Source: Clostridia bacterium
GTDB taxonomy: Bacteria; Bacillota; Clostridia; Oscillospirales; Acutalibacteraceae
DNA length: 64,000 bases
Assembly: GCA_017435665.1 (NCBI GenBank)
Contig: JAFSEP010000049.1
Location: 62,001 to 126,000 of the forward strand
Direction: 5' to 3'
Positions 51,356 through 60,929 of the stretch are shown here, one piece after another. Below the pieces are notes generated by a model, which saw only the letters and a program-made list of their open reading frames with translations, made no database searches and was not told the DNA's origin. Made by a program: the position numbers and the translations under genes. Numbering within the stretch: the stretch's first letter is position 1; each line of letters begins with the position of its first letter.

Positions 51356-52708
51356 TTATTTCTTCTTAAATCTTCCGAAGAAGGAGCCCTGAGAATCTTC
51401 ATCGTCGTCGAAAATGTTATAGCCTGAACCGAATTCCAGCTGTTCGTCTCCCTCATCATCGTCATCAGCCGTATGAAGATCAATGCTTGCAATTTCTTCC
51501 TCGTCATCATCCTCAAAACCGTCTGCAAGGTCAAGTGATGTGAAAATATTATTGCTTCTGGCCTCAATGGGCTCAGCGGGAATATCCTTTGTTTCCTCAG
51601 CAAGCTGTTTCATAAGCTCTTCGTAATAATCAAGGTCACTTGCATCTGTATTATCAGCTTCATCCTCTGCGGGAGCTGAAACGTCTTCGTAAGTCACTTC
51701 CTCTGCTTCTTCGGCTGCTTCAATTTCATCAACAGCTTCTGCTTCTTCAGCAGTTTCAATTTCCTCAACTGTTTCTTCTTCAGTTTCGATATATTCGTCA
51801 ATGCTTATTTCTTCAACGGATATTTCCTCTATTTCGATTTCTTCAACAGCTTCTTCTGCGATTTCTGCCACATCCTCAGCTATATCCTCAACTACATCTT
51901 CATCTTCAGCTTCATTATCGATTTCCTGAGCAGTAAATTCGGGATGATAAACGTCCTCAGAATTAATATGGAAAGACTGGGGATAATATTCAGCTGCATA
52001 TTCCTGACCGTCAACGTTGATTGTTTCAAATAAAGCAATCTGTCTGTTAAGCACATCGATTACGCTTGATTTATATTCAGCAGTAAGAGACATAAGGTCA
52101 GCAAGCTTCTTCTTAGCATTTTCGATCTTTGCGTTTGCATTTGAGGTGATTTCATCAGACTGAAGATTTGCTTTAGCGATAATCTCATCAGCCTTCATCT
52201 CAGCATCCTTGATAACAAGCTCAGCTTCGCTGTTTGCCTTTAAAACGATTTCCTGAGCCTTTTCCTCAACCTCGCCGAGCTTTTCGTCATATACTGTCTT
52301 TGCCTTTTCAAGATATGCGTCGGCAGCGGCCTTGTTTTCCGTTACGTATGCATCTGTTTCGCCCTTAATAGCTTCAATGGCTTCATCGGCCTTTGACTGA
52401 GCCTCGTCCACAAGAATTGCAGCTTTTTCCTTAGCTTCTCTGACAACCTGATCAGCCATACGCTGAGCAGTTACGAGAGCTGCATGAATGCTGTCCTCAT
52501 CTCTTTTATACTCTTCAACCTTATCAGACAAAGCTGTAATCTTTCTGTATAATTCATCATTCTCTTTCTTAGCTTTTTCATAAGCTGTTGCAAGGGCATC
52601 AAGTGTTTCCTTCACCTGAGCGAAAACACTTTCAACCTCAGAGGATTTGTAATTGCCGCCTCTCTGCATCTGAAAGGTATAATTTTTGATTTCATTTATT
52701 GACATCAT
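51356..52708 (-). CDS. divIVA: DivIVA domain protein with long acidic tail
   Basis: 450 residues against about 160 in B. subtilis DivIVA. The N-terminal membrane-curvature domain (NEIKNYTFQMQRGGNYKSSEVESVF, about 5-29, read as INEIKNYTFQMQRGG) is followed by a long coiled coil rich in Ala, Glu and Lys (about 35-225). A tail of some 200 residues of almost pure Glu/Asp with Ala, Val, Ile follows, ending in the basic FFGRFKKK. It should mark poles and septa and recruit partners. AGGAGG lies ten bases before the first ATG. Co-transcription with sepF and lspA matches the division cluster of Firmicutes. Confidence 0.85.
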   Translation of the reverse strand: MMSINEIKNYTFQMQRGGNYKSSEVESVFAQVKETLDALATAYEKAKKENDELYRKITALSDKVEEYKRDEDSIHAALVTAQRMADQVVREAKEKAAILVDEAQSKADEAIEAIKGETDAYVTENKAAADAYLEKAKTVYDEKLGEVEEKAQEIVLKANSEAELVIKDAEMKADEIIAKANLQSDEITSNANAKIENAKKKLADLMSLTAEYKSSVIDVLNRQIALFETINVDGQEYAAEYYPQSFHINSEDVYHPEFTAQEIDNEAEDEDVVEDIAEDVAEIAEEAVEEIEIEEISVEEISIDEYIETEEETVEEIETAEEAEAVDEIEAAEEAEEVTYEDVSAPAEDEADNTDASDLDYYEELMKQLAEETKDIPAEPIEARSNNIFTSLDLADGFEDDDEEEIASIDLHTADDDDEGDEQLEFGSGYNIFDDDEDSQGSFFGRFKKK

Positions 52709-52734
52709 ATGCTTTTTTCCTCCTTATCATAAAA

Positions 52735-53289
52735 TCAATTCAGGTTTGTAGTATCGATTTTATTAAATAAATCTCCTGTTAATTCCACGTCCTTGGGTAC
52801 AACTACGTATGTATAATCAGCAACATTTTCCATCTGCGCTCCGCAGGTGTATCTTACACCGTCGAGGAAGTCTATAATTCTTCTCATAACGTCCTTCTGA
52901 ACGTGCTGGAAATCAACAAGCGTTATTGTGCTGCCTGAAAGAATATTATCGGCAACCTTAACCGCATCCTCAAGCTTTTCAAGTCGGAGAATAGAAAGCT
53001 TGAACTTAGGCTTGGCAGTACCCATTTTATATAAATTACCGCTTGAAGCCTTTCCCGAATCAAATGAAGATACAGGATCCGTACCCGAAGAATATGAGGA
53101 ATATCCTGAGCCTGAATATGATGATGAATTTACATCTTCAAAGGTATAGCCAGAAGAATAGCCCTTATCATATTCGCCGTAGTTATAGCCTTCGTTGTTT
53201 TCGTTAGTCTGCTCTGTTTCCTCCTCAGGTCCGAAAAGTGCCCCCTTTGTAAAGGCTTTGAACTTTGAAAATTTGCTGTTGTCTTTCAT
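52735..53289 (-). CDS. sepF: Cell division protein SepF
   Basis: 184 residues. An N-terminal amphipathic segment (FSKFKAFTKGALFG) for membrane binding is followed by a low-complexity linker of Gly, Ser and Tyr (about 35-85) and the SepF domain (about 92-175) with VDFQHVQKDVMRRIIDFLDG and MENVADYTYVVVP. SepF bundles FtsZ and anchors it to the membrane. It is 26 bases before divIVA and 17 after yggS, as in other Firmicutes. Confidence 0.92.
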   Translation of the reverse strand: MKDNSKFSKFKAFTKGALFGPEEETEQTNENNEGYNYGEYDKGYSSGYTFEDVNSSSYSGSGYSSYSSGTDPVSSFDSGKASSGNLYKMGTAKPKFKLSILRLEKLEDAVKVADNILSGSTITLVDFQHVQKDVMRRIIDFLDGVRYTCGAQMENVADYTYVVVPKDVELTGDLFNKIDTTNLN

Positions 53290-53306
53290 TTTGATGTCCT
53301 CCTGTA

Positions 53307-54029
53307 TTAATAAATCCTTTGTCCGAAAATTGAGGTTCCTACTCTTACAAGATTTGAACCGTTAAGTATTGCGCTTTCGTAGTCAGATGACATTCCCATA
53401 GAAAGAATATCCATAGAAACATTATCTATCTTTTTGCCTTTTATGTCAACAAACATTTGATGCATTTTTGAAAAATATCTGTTAAGCTCCTTTTCTTCAC
53501 ATATGGGAGGTATGGTCATAAGACCCTTTATTCTGATATTTTTCATTTCACTTATCTGATATATCGTATCCTCAAGCAAGGCTGAGTCAAGACCGGTCTT
53601 ACTTTCCTCATCACCGATATTTACTTCAATAAGACAATTTGTAACTACATCCTTATTTACAGATTGCTTTTCAATTTCCCTTGCCAGCTTTATACTGTCA
53701 ACAGACTGTATCATATCAACCTTACCCACAATCTGTCTGACCTTGTTTGTTTGCAGATGTCCTATAAGATGAGCCTTGCAGGTGTCGGTATGGAGATACT
53801 CCTCTTTCGAAAGGAATTCCTGAACCTTATTTTCGCCTATAAGGGTTATTCCGTATTCAATAGCGTGGTTTATAAATATCGGGTCAACGGTTTTAGTGAC
53901 CGCCATAAGCGTTATTTCCTCAGGATTTCTGCCCGATTTTAAAGCAGCCTGAGAAATCCGTTCTCTGATTACATCAAGGTTATGCTCAATATCAGAAAAC
54001 CTTTGTTCAAGTGATAATCTTTCCGTCAT
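53307..54029 (-). CDS. yggS: YggS family PLP-binding protein
   Basis: 240-residue alanine-racemase-fold protein involved in PLP homeostasis. The Lys that binds PLP lies in LMAVTKTVD (about residue 46). IGENKVQEFLSK, HLIGHLQTNKVRQIVG and MSMGMSSDYESAI (read as LSMGMSSDYESAI) are family hallmarks. GGAAGGG lies before the ATG. It overlaps the end of the HlyD-like gene by 23 bases and precedes sepF, an adjacency widely conserved in Gram-positives. Confidence 0.94.
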   Translation of the reverse strand: MTERLSLEQRFSDIEHNLDVIRERISQAALKSGRNPEEITLMAVTKTVDPIFINHAIEYGITLIGENKVQEFLSKEEYLHTDTCKAHLIGHLQTNKVRQIVGKVDMIQSVDSIKLAREIEKQSVNKDVVTNCLIEVNIGDEESKTGLDSALLEDTIYQISEMKNIRIKGLMTIPPICEEKELNRYFSKMHQMFVDIKGKKIDNVSMDILSMGMSSDYESAILNGSNLVRVGTSIFGQRIY

Positions 54030-55272
54030 ATAAATCCCTTCCTTTCGTTATAATCATATCATTAAGGGTAATCTCTCCTGAAGCAGATGAACCGTTACGT
54101 GCAACAACGTATTCATCCTCATAAAGCAAAGCATCAACCTCTCTGAATTTCACAAGCTGACCGTTAAGCACGTAAACACCGATTTTCTTTACGGTCTTTC
54201 CGTCTTCTTCCTTTTCTGTTTCAACAAGAGCCTCATTGGGAACCTTGAGACCCTCGAAGCTGTCAAGAACAATGCTGATTTTTTCTTTTCTCAGTGCAGC
54301 AATATCCTCATTCATAAGATTTGACTGTAAAATTACGCTAACCTTTGAATCACTTACCTCAGAAATGGACTTAACCTTCATCGGAATATCAGATACGTCC
54401 GTATTTTCAAAGCTGGCCTTGACAGTTTTGCCAACGTATAAATTCTCGATTGAGGTCGAAGGTATACTGCAGACAGCATACCAGTTATACTCACCTACAA
54501 TTTTACCTATAACACTTGAGCCGACCTTCTTAGGCTCGGAATTAACCAGCTTTTCAGCTTCTGCAACGGATATACCGTCAAGCTTACCGTAATCTGTAAC
54601 TCCTTCATATCCGTCAATACTGCTGATAAAGCAGCCGGGAAAATCAGCGGTTATTTTGCTGAAATTTATACCGGAACCCGAAAGATTTTTGATTTCTTTT
54701 TTCAGCTGCTTGATTTGCTTCGAAAAATCGAGCTTTTCACCGGTAGCTATCTGTCTTGAAGAAATGTTATATTTAAGAGTTTCAAAATTTTCGGATATTT
54801 CGGTAAAGTCATTACTTTCTATTTTAAAAATCAGCTCATCAAGCTCATTATTGATTGTTGCATCAAGTCTGTCAATATCAAGATAGCTCAGAAGTGCCTG
54901 ATTCTGAAGCTGTTCATAGTATTCCAGTTCTTTTTCAAGCTCCTGCTTCTGCATATAAATCTTTGCATCGTTTGCAGATTTGAAGAACAACGCAATCGTG
55001 TCACCTGCGGCAACTCTCGAGCCATCCTTCACATAAGGTATATATACACCCTCTTTATTGTTGCGGATGAGTGCTTTATTGTCTGAATTGCTGCCTCTGA
55101 CCTCATCTCTGATTACAATACAGTCAGCATCAGCCGTTGTATTTTCAGTAATCATAACAGCGTACTGCGTATAAATATTATTAACTGAGTTCAGGTAAAG
55201 ATTATACCCTATATAAGCAAACAGCAACACAACTGCCAGTGCCGACATTATTTTTGTAGGTAATCTTTTCAT
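54007..55272 (-). CDS. HlyD-like membrane-fusion/adaptor protein in the division cluster
   Basis: 421 residues. One N-terminal membrane helix (IMSALAVVLLFAYIGYNLYL) is followed by an extracytoplasmic part with a biotinyl-lipoyl-like hairpin (YVKDGSRVAAGDTIALFF), a helical hairpin (about 105-200), and a C-terminal beta-barrel region with VKASFENTDVSDIPMKV. It resembles HlyD/efflux adaptors, but no ABC or RND partner is adjacent. It sits between miaA and yggS in the division operon. Homologues in this place occur in related Clostridia (from memory), so a role in envelope or division rather than drug export is possible. Confidence 0.75.
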   Translation of the reverse strand: MKRLPTKIMSALAVVLLFAYIGYNLYLNSVNNIYTQYAVMITENTTADADCIVIRDEVRGSNSDNKALIRNNKEGVYIPYVKDGSRVAAGDTIALFFKSANDAKIYMQKQELEKELEYYEQLQNQALLSYLDIDRLDATINNELDELIFKIESNDFTEISENFETLKYNISSRQIATGEKLDFSKQIKQLKKEIKNLSGSGINFSKITADFPGCFISSIDGYEGVTDYGKLDGISVAEAEKLVNSEPKKVGSSVIGKIVGEYNWYAVCSIPSTSIENLYVGKTVKASFENTDVSDIPMKVKSISEVSDSKVSVILQSNLMNEDIAALRKEKISIVLDSFEGLKVPNEALVETEKEEDGKTVKKIGVYVLNGQLVKFREVDALLYEDEYVVARNGSSASGEITLNDMIITKGRDLYDGKIIT

Positions 55273-55298
55273 AGCTTCTCCTTATTTTTTTGTATGCC

Positions 55299-56234
55299 TC
55301 AGGCCATTGCTCTCATAACAGCTTCTGCAGCCTTTTCCGTAAGCTCTTCTTTTGAATATCTGTCAATGCTCAGCCAGTTTATGTTTTCGTTTCGTCTGAA
55401 CCATGTCAGCTGTCTTTTTGCATATCTTCTTGTTTGCATTTTCAGACGTTCAAGAGACTGCTCCAGCTTCTCCTCACCGTTAAGATACGGAAGAATTTCT
55501 TTATAACCGATTGCCTGATTAGCGGTGTTTTCACCGTAAACTGAATAAAACTTTCTTGCTTCGGCAACGAGACCGTCTTTTACCATAAGGTCAACTCTCA
55601 GATTGATTCTGTCATATAAAAACTGTCTGTTATCAGCTGTAAGACCGATAATAACAGGCTCAAGAACAGTACCGTTCATCTTCGACTGTTCAACCTGATT
55701 TGTAATTGTCTTGCCGGTCTTATAATAAACCTCAAGGGCTCTTACAATCTTTTTAAGATTATTCTGATGTATCTTTTCAGCTGCTTCAGGGTCTATTCTC
55801 AGCAATTCATCATAAATAGCCTCCGTACCCTGATTTTCAGCCTTGCTATAAAGCTCCCTTCGTATACCGTCATCGCCTTCCATATCAAAAAATTCAATAT
55901 TTTCAAGCAAGGTATTAACGTAAAGCCCTGTTCCGCCTACGATTACGGGAATTCTGCCTCTTGAAGAAATATCTTTAATTGCACGCATTGCTTCCTCTTT
56001 ATAAAGTGCAACGCTGTAATTCTCATCAGGAGAAACAAAATCAATCATATGATGAGTAATTCCCTGCATTTCTTCTTCGGTTGGCTTGGCTGTAGCTATC
56101 TGCATATCCTTATAAATCTGCATTGAATCAGCAGAAACCACTTCACCGTTGAAACGCTTTGCAAGCTCAACACCCAAGGATGTTTTACCGGAAGCGGTAG
56201 GACCGACAACAACTATTGTAAATATCTTATCCAT
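55299..56234 (-). CDS. miaA: tRNA dimethylallyltransferase MiaA
   Basis: 311-residue enzyme that adds dimethylallyl to A37 of tRNAs reading UNN codons. P-loop GPTASGKTSLGVELAKRF (11-28), SADSMQIYKDMQIATAKP, and VGGTGLYVNTLLENI are visible. The ATG at 56234 follows AGGAGG; an in-frame start 15 codons earlier lies within mutL. MiaB, which acts next on the same base, is encoded in the same operon. No hfq follows. Confidence 0.95.
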   Translation of the reverse strand: MDKIFTIVVVGPTASGKTSLGVELAKRFNGEVVSADSMQIYKDMQIATAKPTEEEMQGITHHMIDFVSPDENYSVALYKEEAMRAIKDISSRGRIPVIVGGTGLYVNTLLENIEFFDMEGDDGIRRELYSKAENQGTEAIYDELLRIDPEAAEKIHQNNLKKIVRALEVYYKTGKTITNQVEQSKMNGTVLEPVIIGLTADNRQFLYDRINLRVDLMVKDGLVAEARKFYSVYGENTANQAIGYKEILPYLNGEEKLEQSLERLKMQTRRYAKRQLTWFRRNENINWLSIDRYSKEELTEKAAEAVMRAMA

Positions 56235-56250
56235 ACGCTTCCTCCTGATT

Positions 56251-58218
56251 TTACTGTATTCTTCCGAACTGCTTTTCAAGCTCAGACTTGGTCATTTCTA
56301 TAAGCACGGGTCTGCCGTGAGGACAGTATCTTATACTTTCATCTTCGAGCAGCATTTCAACAAATTTCTGCTGTTCATAGGGTGTTGTATAGTCTCCTGC
56401 CTTGATTGCTGCTCTGCAAGCTGCACTGTGGTATATCCACTCAATTTTCTCAGTCTCAATATCATTTTTATCATCAACAAGATAGCCTGCAATTTCAGTT
56501 ATTTGTGAAGGTATATCTCCACTCTTGATTTCACACGGGCATTCTCTGACAACTACCGAACCGAGACCAAAATCCTCAACGGTGTATCCTGCCTTCCGGA
56601 GCAAATCAAGGTTTTCAAGAACAGCCGAATACTCAGCCTTGCTGAGAGAAACGGTTACGGGAGTAAACAGATATTGAGACGGTATTTCGTTTTTCTTCAG
56701 CTTATTGAAAATCATTCGCTCGTGCGCTGCATGCTTGTCAACAATTACAAGCTTATTGTCAATCTGCGCAAAAATATATGTTTTAAATGCTTCACCGATA
56801 ACTCTTACTTCAGGCTTAACCTTATCGGAATCGGTGAAAATAACTGTATCCGTGCTATCCACGGCTTTATTTTTTTCTTCTTCCGGTATCTCTTCGGCAT
56901 TGACTGACTTAACCTCTGTTTTCTCAGCAGTAGCCGCATCAAAAGCTATATGCTCAATAGAGCTGTCAGTAATATGTGTCTGCTTTTCGTTCTTTTTTCT
57001 GTAAAAATCTCTGAGCAGATCCTCGCCGTCATTTTCGTTTGGGGAAATCTTTACCTTGCCGCTGTCCTCAAGACGGCTTGCAACACTTTTGAATTCCTCA
57101 CCTGTCAGGTTTTGCCAAAAGTCTTTTTTGGGTTTTGCCTCCATTTTTATCTGCGAATACTGCGGTACTGCCGGCTGCGCCCTCTGAGCCTTCTGCACAG
57201 AACGGGTAAGGTCAGCCTGAACACGTGTATCCTGATTGTTAAGAGCATTGAGACAAGCGTAATATACTGCATTAAAAATACGTCTGTCATCGCTGAATCT
57301 GACTTCGGTTTTAGCGGGATGCACATTGACATCAACGTCTTTGGCGTTGACTTCAATATTCAGAACGCAGGCAGGAAATTTTCCTACCATAACCGAATTT
57401 TTATAGGACTGCTCAAGTGCTGCCATAACGGTTGTTGATTTAATAAATCTGCTGTTCAGGAAACAGAACTGCATACCTCTCGTAGCACGGCAGGAAACAG
57501 GTCTTGAAATATATCCCGATACCCTCACATTATCAATTTCATAATCAACCGATATCAGGGAATCGGATACTTCCTTCCCGAGAACGGAATAAACGGTTGA
57601 AAGCAAATCGCCGTTTCCGTTGGTGAGCATTGCCTGCTTTCCGTCACGGATGAATCTTATGCTGACCTCAGGATGAGACAGAGCAATTCTGTCAACAACA
57701 GCAGAAACAGCATTTGCTTCGGAAACATCCTTCTTGAGAAACTTCATTCTTGCAGGGGTATTAAAAAATATATCGCTGACAACAATTGTTGTACCGTCGG
57801 GACAGCCTGCCTCTTCAAGAACCAGCTCTTTTCCACCTTCAATACAATAATGCACACCAATATCGCTTTCAGGTGTTTTTGTCAGCACGTCAACCTTTGC
57901 AACGGCAGAAACAGAAGCAAGAGCTTCTCCCCTGAAGCCAAGTGTGTAAATGCTGTCAAGGTCATCTACGGTCTTTATTTTACTTGTTGCATGGCTGACA
58001 AAGGCCGTTGCAACATCCTTTTCTGAAATACCGCATCCGTTGTCGGTGACACGCATATAGCTTGTACCGCCGTTCATGATTTCAACCGTAACCGATGTTG
58101 CACCGGCATCAATTGAGTTTTCAAGCAATTCCTTTATAACGCTTGCAGGACGTTCGACAACTTCGCCTGCGGCAATAAGGTCGGCTATATTTTTTGGTAA
58201 AACTCTTATTTCAGGCAT
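56251..58218 (-). CDS. mutL: DNA mismatch repair protein MutL
   Basis: 655 residues. The N-terminal GHKL ATPase has IAAGEVVERPASVIKELLEN, DNGCGI and GFRGEALASVSAV. After a variable linker (about 340-465) comes the C-terminal dimerisation/endonuclease domain with VDKHAAHERMIF and the zinc-site CPHGRP near the end. The endonuclease motif is normally DQHAxxExxxxE. Here the Gln is Lys and the last Glu is Asn, while the main Asp, His and first Glu are kept. It follows mutS by 19 bases. Confidence 0.94.
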   Translation of the reverse strand: MPEIRVLPKNIADLIAAGEVVERPASVIKELLENSIDAGATSVTVEIMNGGTSYMRVTDNGCGISEKDVATAFVSHATSKIKTVDDLDSIYTLGFRGEALASVSAVAKVDVLTKTPESDIGVHYCIEGGKELVLEEAGCPDGTTIVVSDIFFNTPARMKFLKKDVSEANAVSAVVDRIALSHPEVSIRFIRDGKQAMLTNGNGDLLSTVYSVLGKEVSDSLISVDYEIDNVRVSGYISRPVSCRATRGMQFCFLNSRFIKSTTVMAALEQSYKNSVMVGKFPACVLNIEVNAKDVDVNVHPAKTEVRFSDDRRIFNAVYYACLNALNNQDTRVQADLTRSVQKAQRAQPAVPQYSQIKMEAKPKKDFWQNLTGEEFKSVASRLEDSGKVKISPNENDGEDLLRDFYRKKNEKQTHITDSSIEHIAFDAATAEKTEVKSVNAEEIPEEEKNKAVDSTDTVIFTDSDKVKPEVRVIGEAFKTYIFAQIDNKLVIVDKHAAHERMIFNKLKKNEIPSQYLFTPVTVSLSKAEYSAVLENLDLLRKAGYTVEDFGLGSVVVRECPCEIKSGDIPSQITEIAGYLVDDKNDIETEKIEWIYHSAACRAAIKAGDYTTPYEQQKFVEMLLEDESIRYCPHGRPVLIEMTKSELEKQFGRIQ

Positions 58219-58237
58219 AGCTGCCTACCTCCTTTAA

Positions 58238-60862
58238 TCAGTTATTTTTAACTTTATTTATAAGCTTATATAAAACGTTCATAGCTTCAATGGGTGTCAG
58301 AACATTTGCATCCATATTTTTAAGCTCATCATAGATTTCATCGGCAATATTTGTTGTCATGGAAATCTGAAGGTCACGCTCCTCGGTAACATCATCGTCC
58401 GAGGGCATAGCGGACATATGAACGGCCACACCGTTGCTTTCAAGCTCGGCAAGAATAACTCTCGCCCTTGTAACCACAGAATTAGGTACACCCGCAAGCT
58501 TTGCAACCTCGATACCGTAGCTTCCGTCTGCTCCGCCTCTGATTATTTTTCTGAGGAAGGTTATGTTTTCGCCCCTCTTTTTAACGGAAATATTATAATT
58601 CTTTACTCCGTCAAGTATATCTTCAAGCTCGGTAAGCTCATGATAGTGTGTAGCAAAGAGGGTCTTAGCGCCGAGCTTCTTTTTATCGGTGACATATTCC
58701 ACCACAGCTCTTGCTATACTCATACCGTCAAAGGTTGACGTACCTCTGCCGATTTCATCAAGAATAATAAGGCTCTTGTTGGTGGCGTTTTTCAGAATGC
58801 TTGCAACCTCACTCATTTCAACCATAAAGGTTGAAGCACCTGCGGCAAGGTCATCGGAAGCACCGACTCTTGTGAAAATCGCATCCACAACTCCGATTTT
58901 TGCACTTCTTGCAGGAACAAATGATCCTATCTGCGCCATAAGACTTATAAGTGCAACCTGACGCATATATGTTGACTTACCTGCCATATTTGGTCCCGTT
59001 ATAATAGCACATCTGTTTTTTGACGTGTCAAGAACTGTATCGTTAGGTACAAACGGTGAGCTTTTAAGCATTTTTTCAACAACGGGATGCCGTCCGTCAA
59101 CAATATTTATAACACTTTCCATTGTGATTTCAGGACAGACATAGTTGTTTTCAACAGCTACCGTTGCAAGAGAGCATAACGTGTCAAGATAAGCAAGGGC
59201 GTTTGCTGTTGCCTTGATTCTTCTGAATTCCTCTGAAATCTTTTTTCTTATCTGAGAGAAAATTTCATATTCCAGCTTGACCATCTTTTCTCTTGCGGAA
59301 AGAATTTTACTTTCAAATACTTTAAGCTCTTCCGTAATATATCTTTCGCAGTTAGTAAGGGTCTGCTTTCTGATATAGCTTTCGGGAACAAGCTCTTTAT
59401 AAGAATTGGAAACCTCGATATAGTAACCGAAAACCTTGTTAAAGCCTATTTTCAGCTTCTTAATTCCGGTTTTTTCCTGCTCCTCCATCTGCATTCTTGC
59501 TATGTATGCCGTTCCGTTTCTGTCAATATCGTGAAGCTCATCAAGCTCACTGTTAAATCCGTCACGGATCATACCGCCTTCTCTTGTTGTAAAAGGAGGC
59601 TCATCAACGATTGCGTTTGCTATGAGCTCTCTTACGTCATCAAGCAGGTCTATATCTTCAAAAATTCCTCTTAATGCTGAGGATTTGAACTGCGAAGTCA
59701 GGCTTTTAATCTCAGGCAGACATTCGGCTGTTGCCTTGAGAGAATTAAGCTCCTTAGCGTTTGCGGTTTCATAGAGAATTCTTGTCATAAGTCTCTCAAT
59801 ATCATATACACCGTTAAGACATCTGACAATTTCTCCGCACTGCATAGGCATATCAACAAGCTCCGCAACAGCATTCTGACGGACAATAATCTTTGTATGA
59901 TCAACCAGAGGCTTATTGAGCCACTCTCTCATTGTTCTTTTACCCATAGGGGTTTTTGTTTTGTCGAGAACCCAGAGAAGAGTTCCCTTCTTCTCTCTGT
60001 TTCTCATAGTTTCACTGATTTCAAGATTTCTTCTTGACCAGTGATCAAGCCTCATAAACTGATTATCGGAATAGAAATCGATTTCCTGAATGTTATCAAG
60101 ATCATTTTTCTGCATCTTCTTGAGATAATTCAGACATGAGCCTAATGCGCAAATCGCAGTTATATTATCTAAAAGAGAATACTTTGCCAGCTTCTCGATA
60201 CCGAAATGCTCGGCTGCGCTTCTCTTACAGCTTTCAAAATCAAATTCATTGTCGGGTAAAATATCACAGGTTGAATTTGCAAGCCCGGATATAAAGCTTA
60301 CAAGTCTGTTACTTTCTTTTACACGTCCGTTGACAATAACCTCGCTGGGAGAAAATCTGCTCAGTTCATTGATTACGTCATTATCATATTTTTTCTTTTC
60401 TATGCTTGTAAGACTCAGCTTACCTGTCGAAACATCGGCAAAGCACATGCCCACCTGCGAATCAACAATGTAAATTGAGGCAAGATAATTGTTTTTACTT
60501 TCATCAAGCATAAGATTTTCAATAACGGTACCGGGAGTGACAATTCTCACAACGTCTCTTTTGACTATTCCCTTTGCCGTTGCAGGATCCTCAGTCTGTT
60601 CGCAGACTGCAACCTTATAACCCCTGCTGACAAGACGAGCTATATATGTATCTGCACTGTGAAACGGCACTCCGCACATCGGCGCCTTTTCTTCATTTCC
60701 GCAGGCACGTCCCGTAAGAACAAGCTCAAGTTCTTTTGAGGCAACCCTTGCATCATCAAAAAACATTTCATAAAAATCACCGAGACGGTACATAAGTATG
60801 GTGTCTTCGTAATCTTTTTTTATTTCAAGGTACTGTTGCATCATCGGGGTAAATTCAGACAT
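58238..60862 (-). CDS. mutS: DNA mismatch repair protein MutS
   Basis: 874-residue mismatch sensor. The N-terminal domain holds the mismatch-wedge FYEMF (30-34, Phe-x-Glu). The ATPase has Walker A GPNMAGKSTYMRQ, SDDLAAGASTFMVEM and Walker B LIILDEIGRGTSTFDG, and there is a dimerisation tail. Length fits MutS1. It has 66 bases to the upstream ylbF-like gene, which contain a hairpin at 60886-60916 with no T-run, and is followed by mutL. Confidence 0.97.
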   Translation of the reverse strand: MSEFTPMMQQYLEIKKDYEDTILMYRLGDFYEMFFDDARVASKELELVLTGRACGNEEKAPMCGVPFHSADTYIARLVSRGYKVAVCEQTEDPATAKGIVKRDVVRIVTPGTVIENLMLDESKNNYLASIYIVDSQVGMCFADVSTGKLSLTSIEKKKYDNDVINELSRFSPSEVIVNGRVKESNRLVSFISGLANSTCDILPDNEFDFESCKRSAAEHFGIEKLAKYSLLDNITAICALGSCLNYLKKMQKNDLDNIQEIDFYSDNQFMRLDHWSRRNLEISETMRNREKKGTLLWVLDKTKTPMGKRTMREWLNKPLVDHTKIIVRQNAVAELVDMPMQCGEIVRCLNGVYDIERLMTRILYETANAKELNSLKATAECLPEIKSLTSQFKSSALRGIFEDIDLLDDVRELIANAIVDEPPFTTREGGMIRDGFNSELDELHDIDRNGTAYIARMQMEEQEKTGIKKLKIGFNKVFGYYIEVSNSYKELVPESYIRKQTLTNCERYITEELKVFESKILSAREKMVKLEYEIFSQIRKKISEEFRRIKATANALAYLDTLCSLATVAVENNYVCPEITMESVINIVDGRHPVVEKMLKSSPFVPNDTVLDTSKNRCAIITGPNMAGKSTYMRQVALISLMAQIGSFVPARSAKIGVVDAIFTRVGASDDLAAGASTFMVEMSEVASILKNATNKSLIILDEIGRGTSTFDGMSIARAVVEYVTDKKKLGAKTLFATHYHELTELEDILDGVKNYNISVKKRGENITFLRKIIRGGADGSYGIEVAKLAGVPNSVVTRARVILAELESNGVAVHMSAMPSDDDVTEERDLQISMTTNIADEIYDELKNMDANVLTPIEAMNVLYKLINKVKNN

Positions 60863-60885
60863 TTTTCTTTCCTCTCACTTTTTCT

Positions 60886-60916
60886 GCAAAGGTGCAGCCA
60901 AAAACCGCACCCTTGC
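60886..60916. other. Stem-loop between the ylbF-like gene and mutS
   Basis: GCAAAGGTGC pairs with GCACCCTTGC (one G-T or A-C mismatch depending on strand) around an 11-base loop. No T-run follows in either direction, so I read it as an RNA-processing or spacing element rather than a terminator. Confidence 0.5.
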
Positions 60917-60929
60917 AATAAACTTCAAA

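Noticed and set aside
51640..51936. Leu/Phe-rich plus-strand open frame opposite the DivIVA tail
   Set aside because: It is the complement of the Glu-rich coding repeats and has no start signals.
60886..60916. Terminator between the ylbF-like gene and mutS
   Set aside because: The stem is real but no T-run follows on either strand, so it is listed only as a stem-loop.
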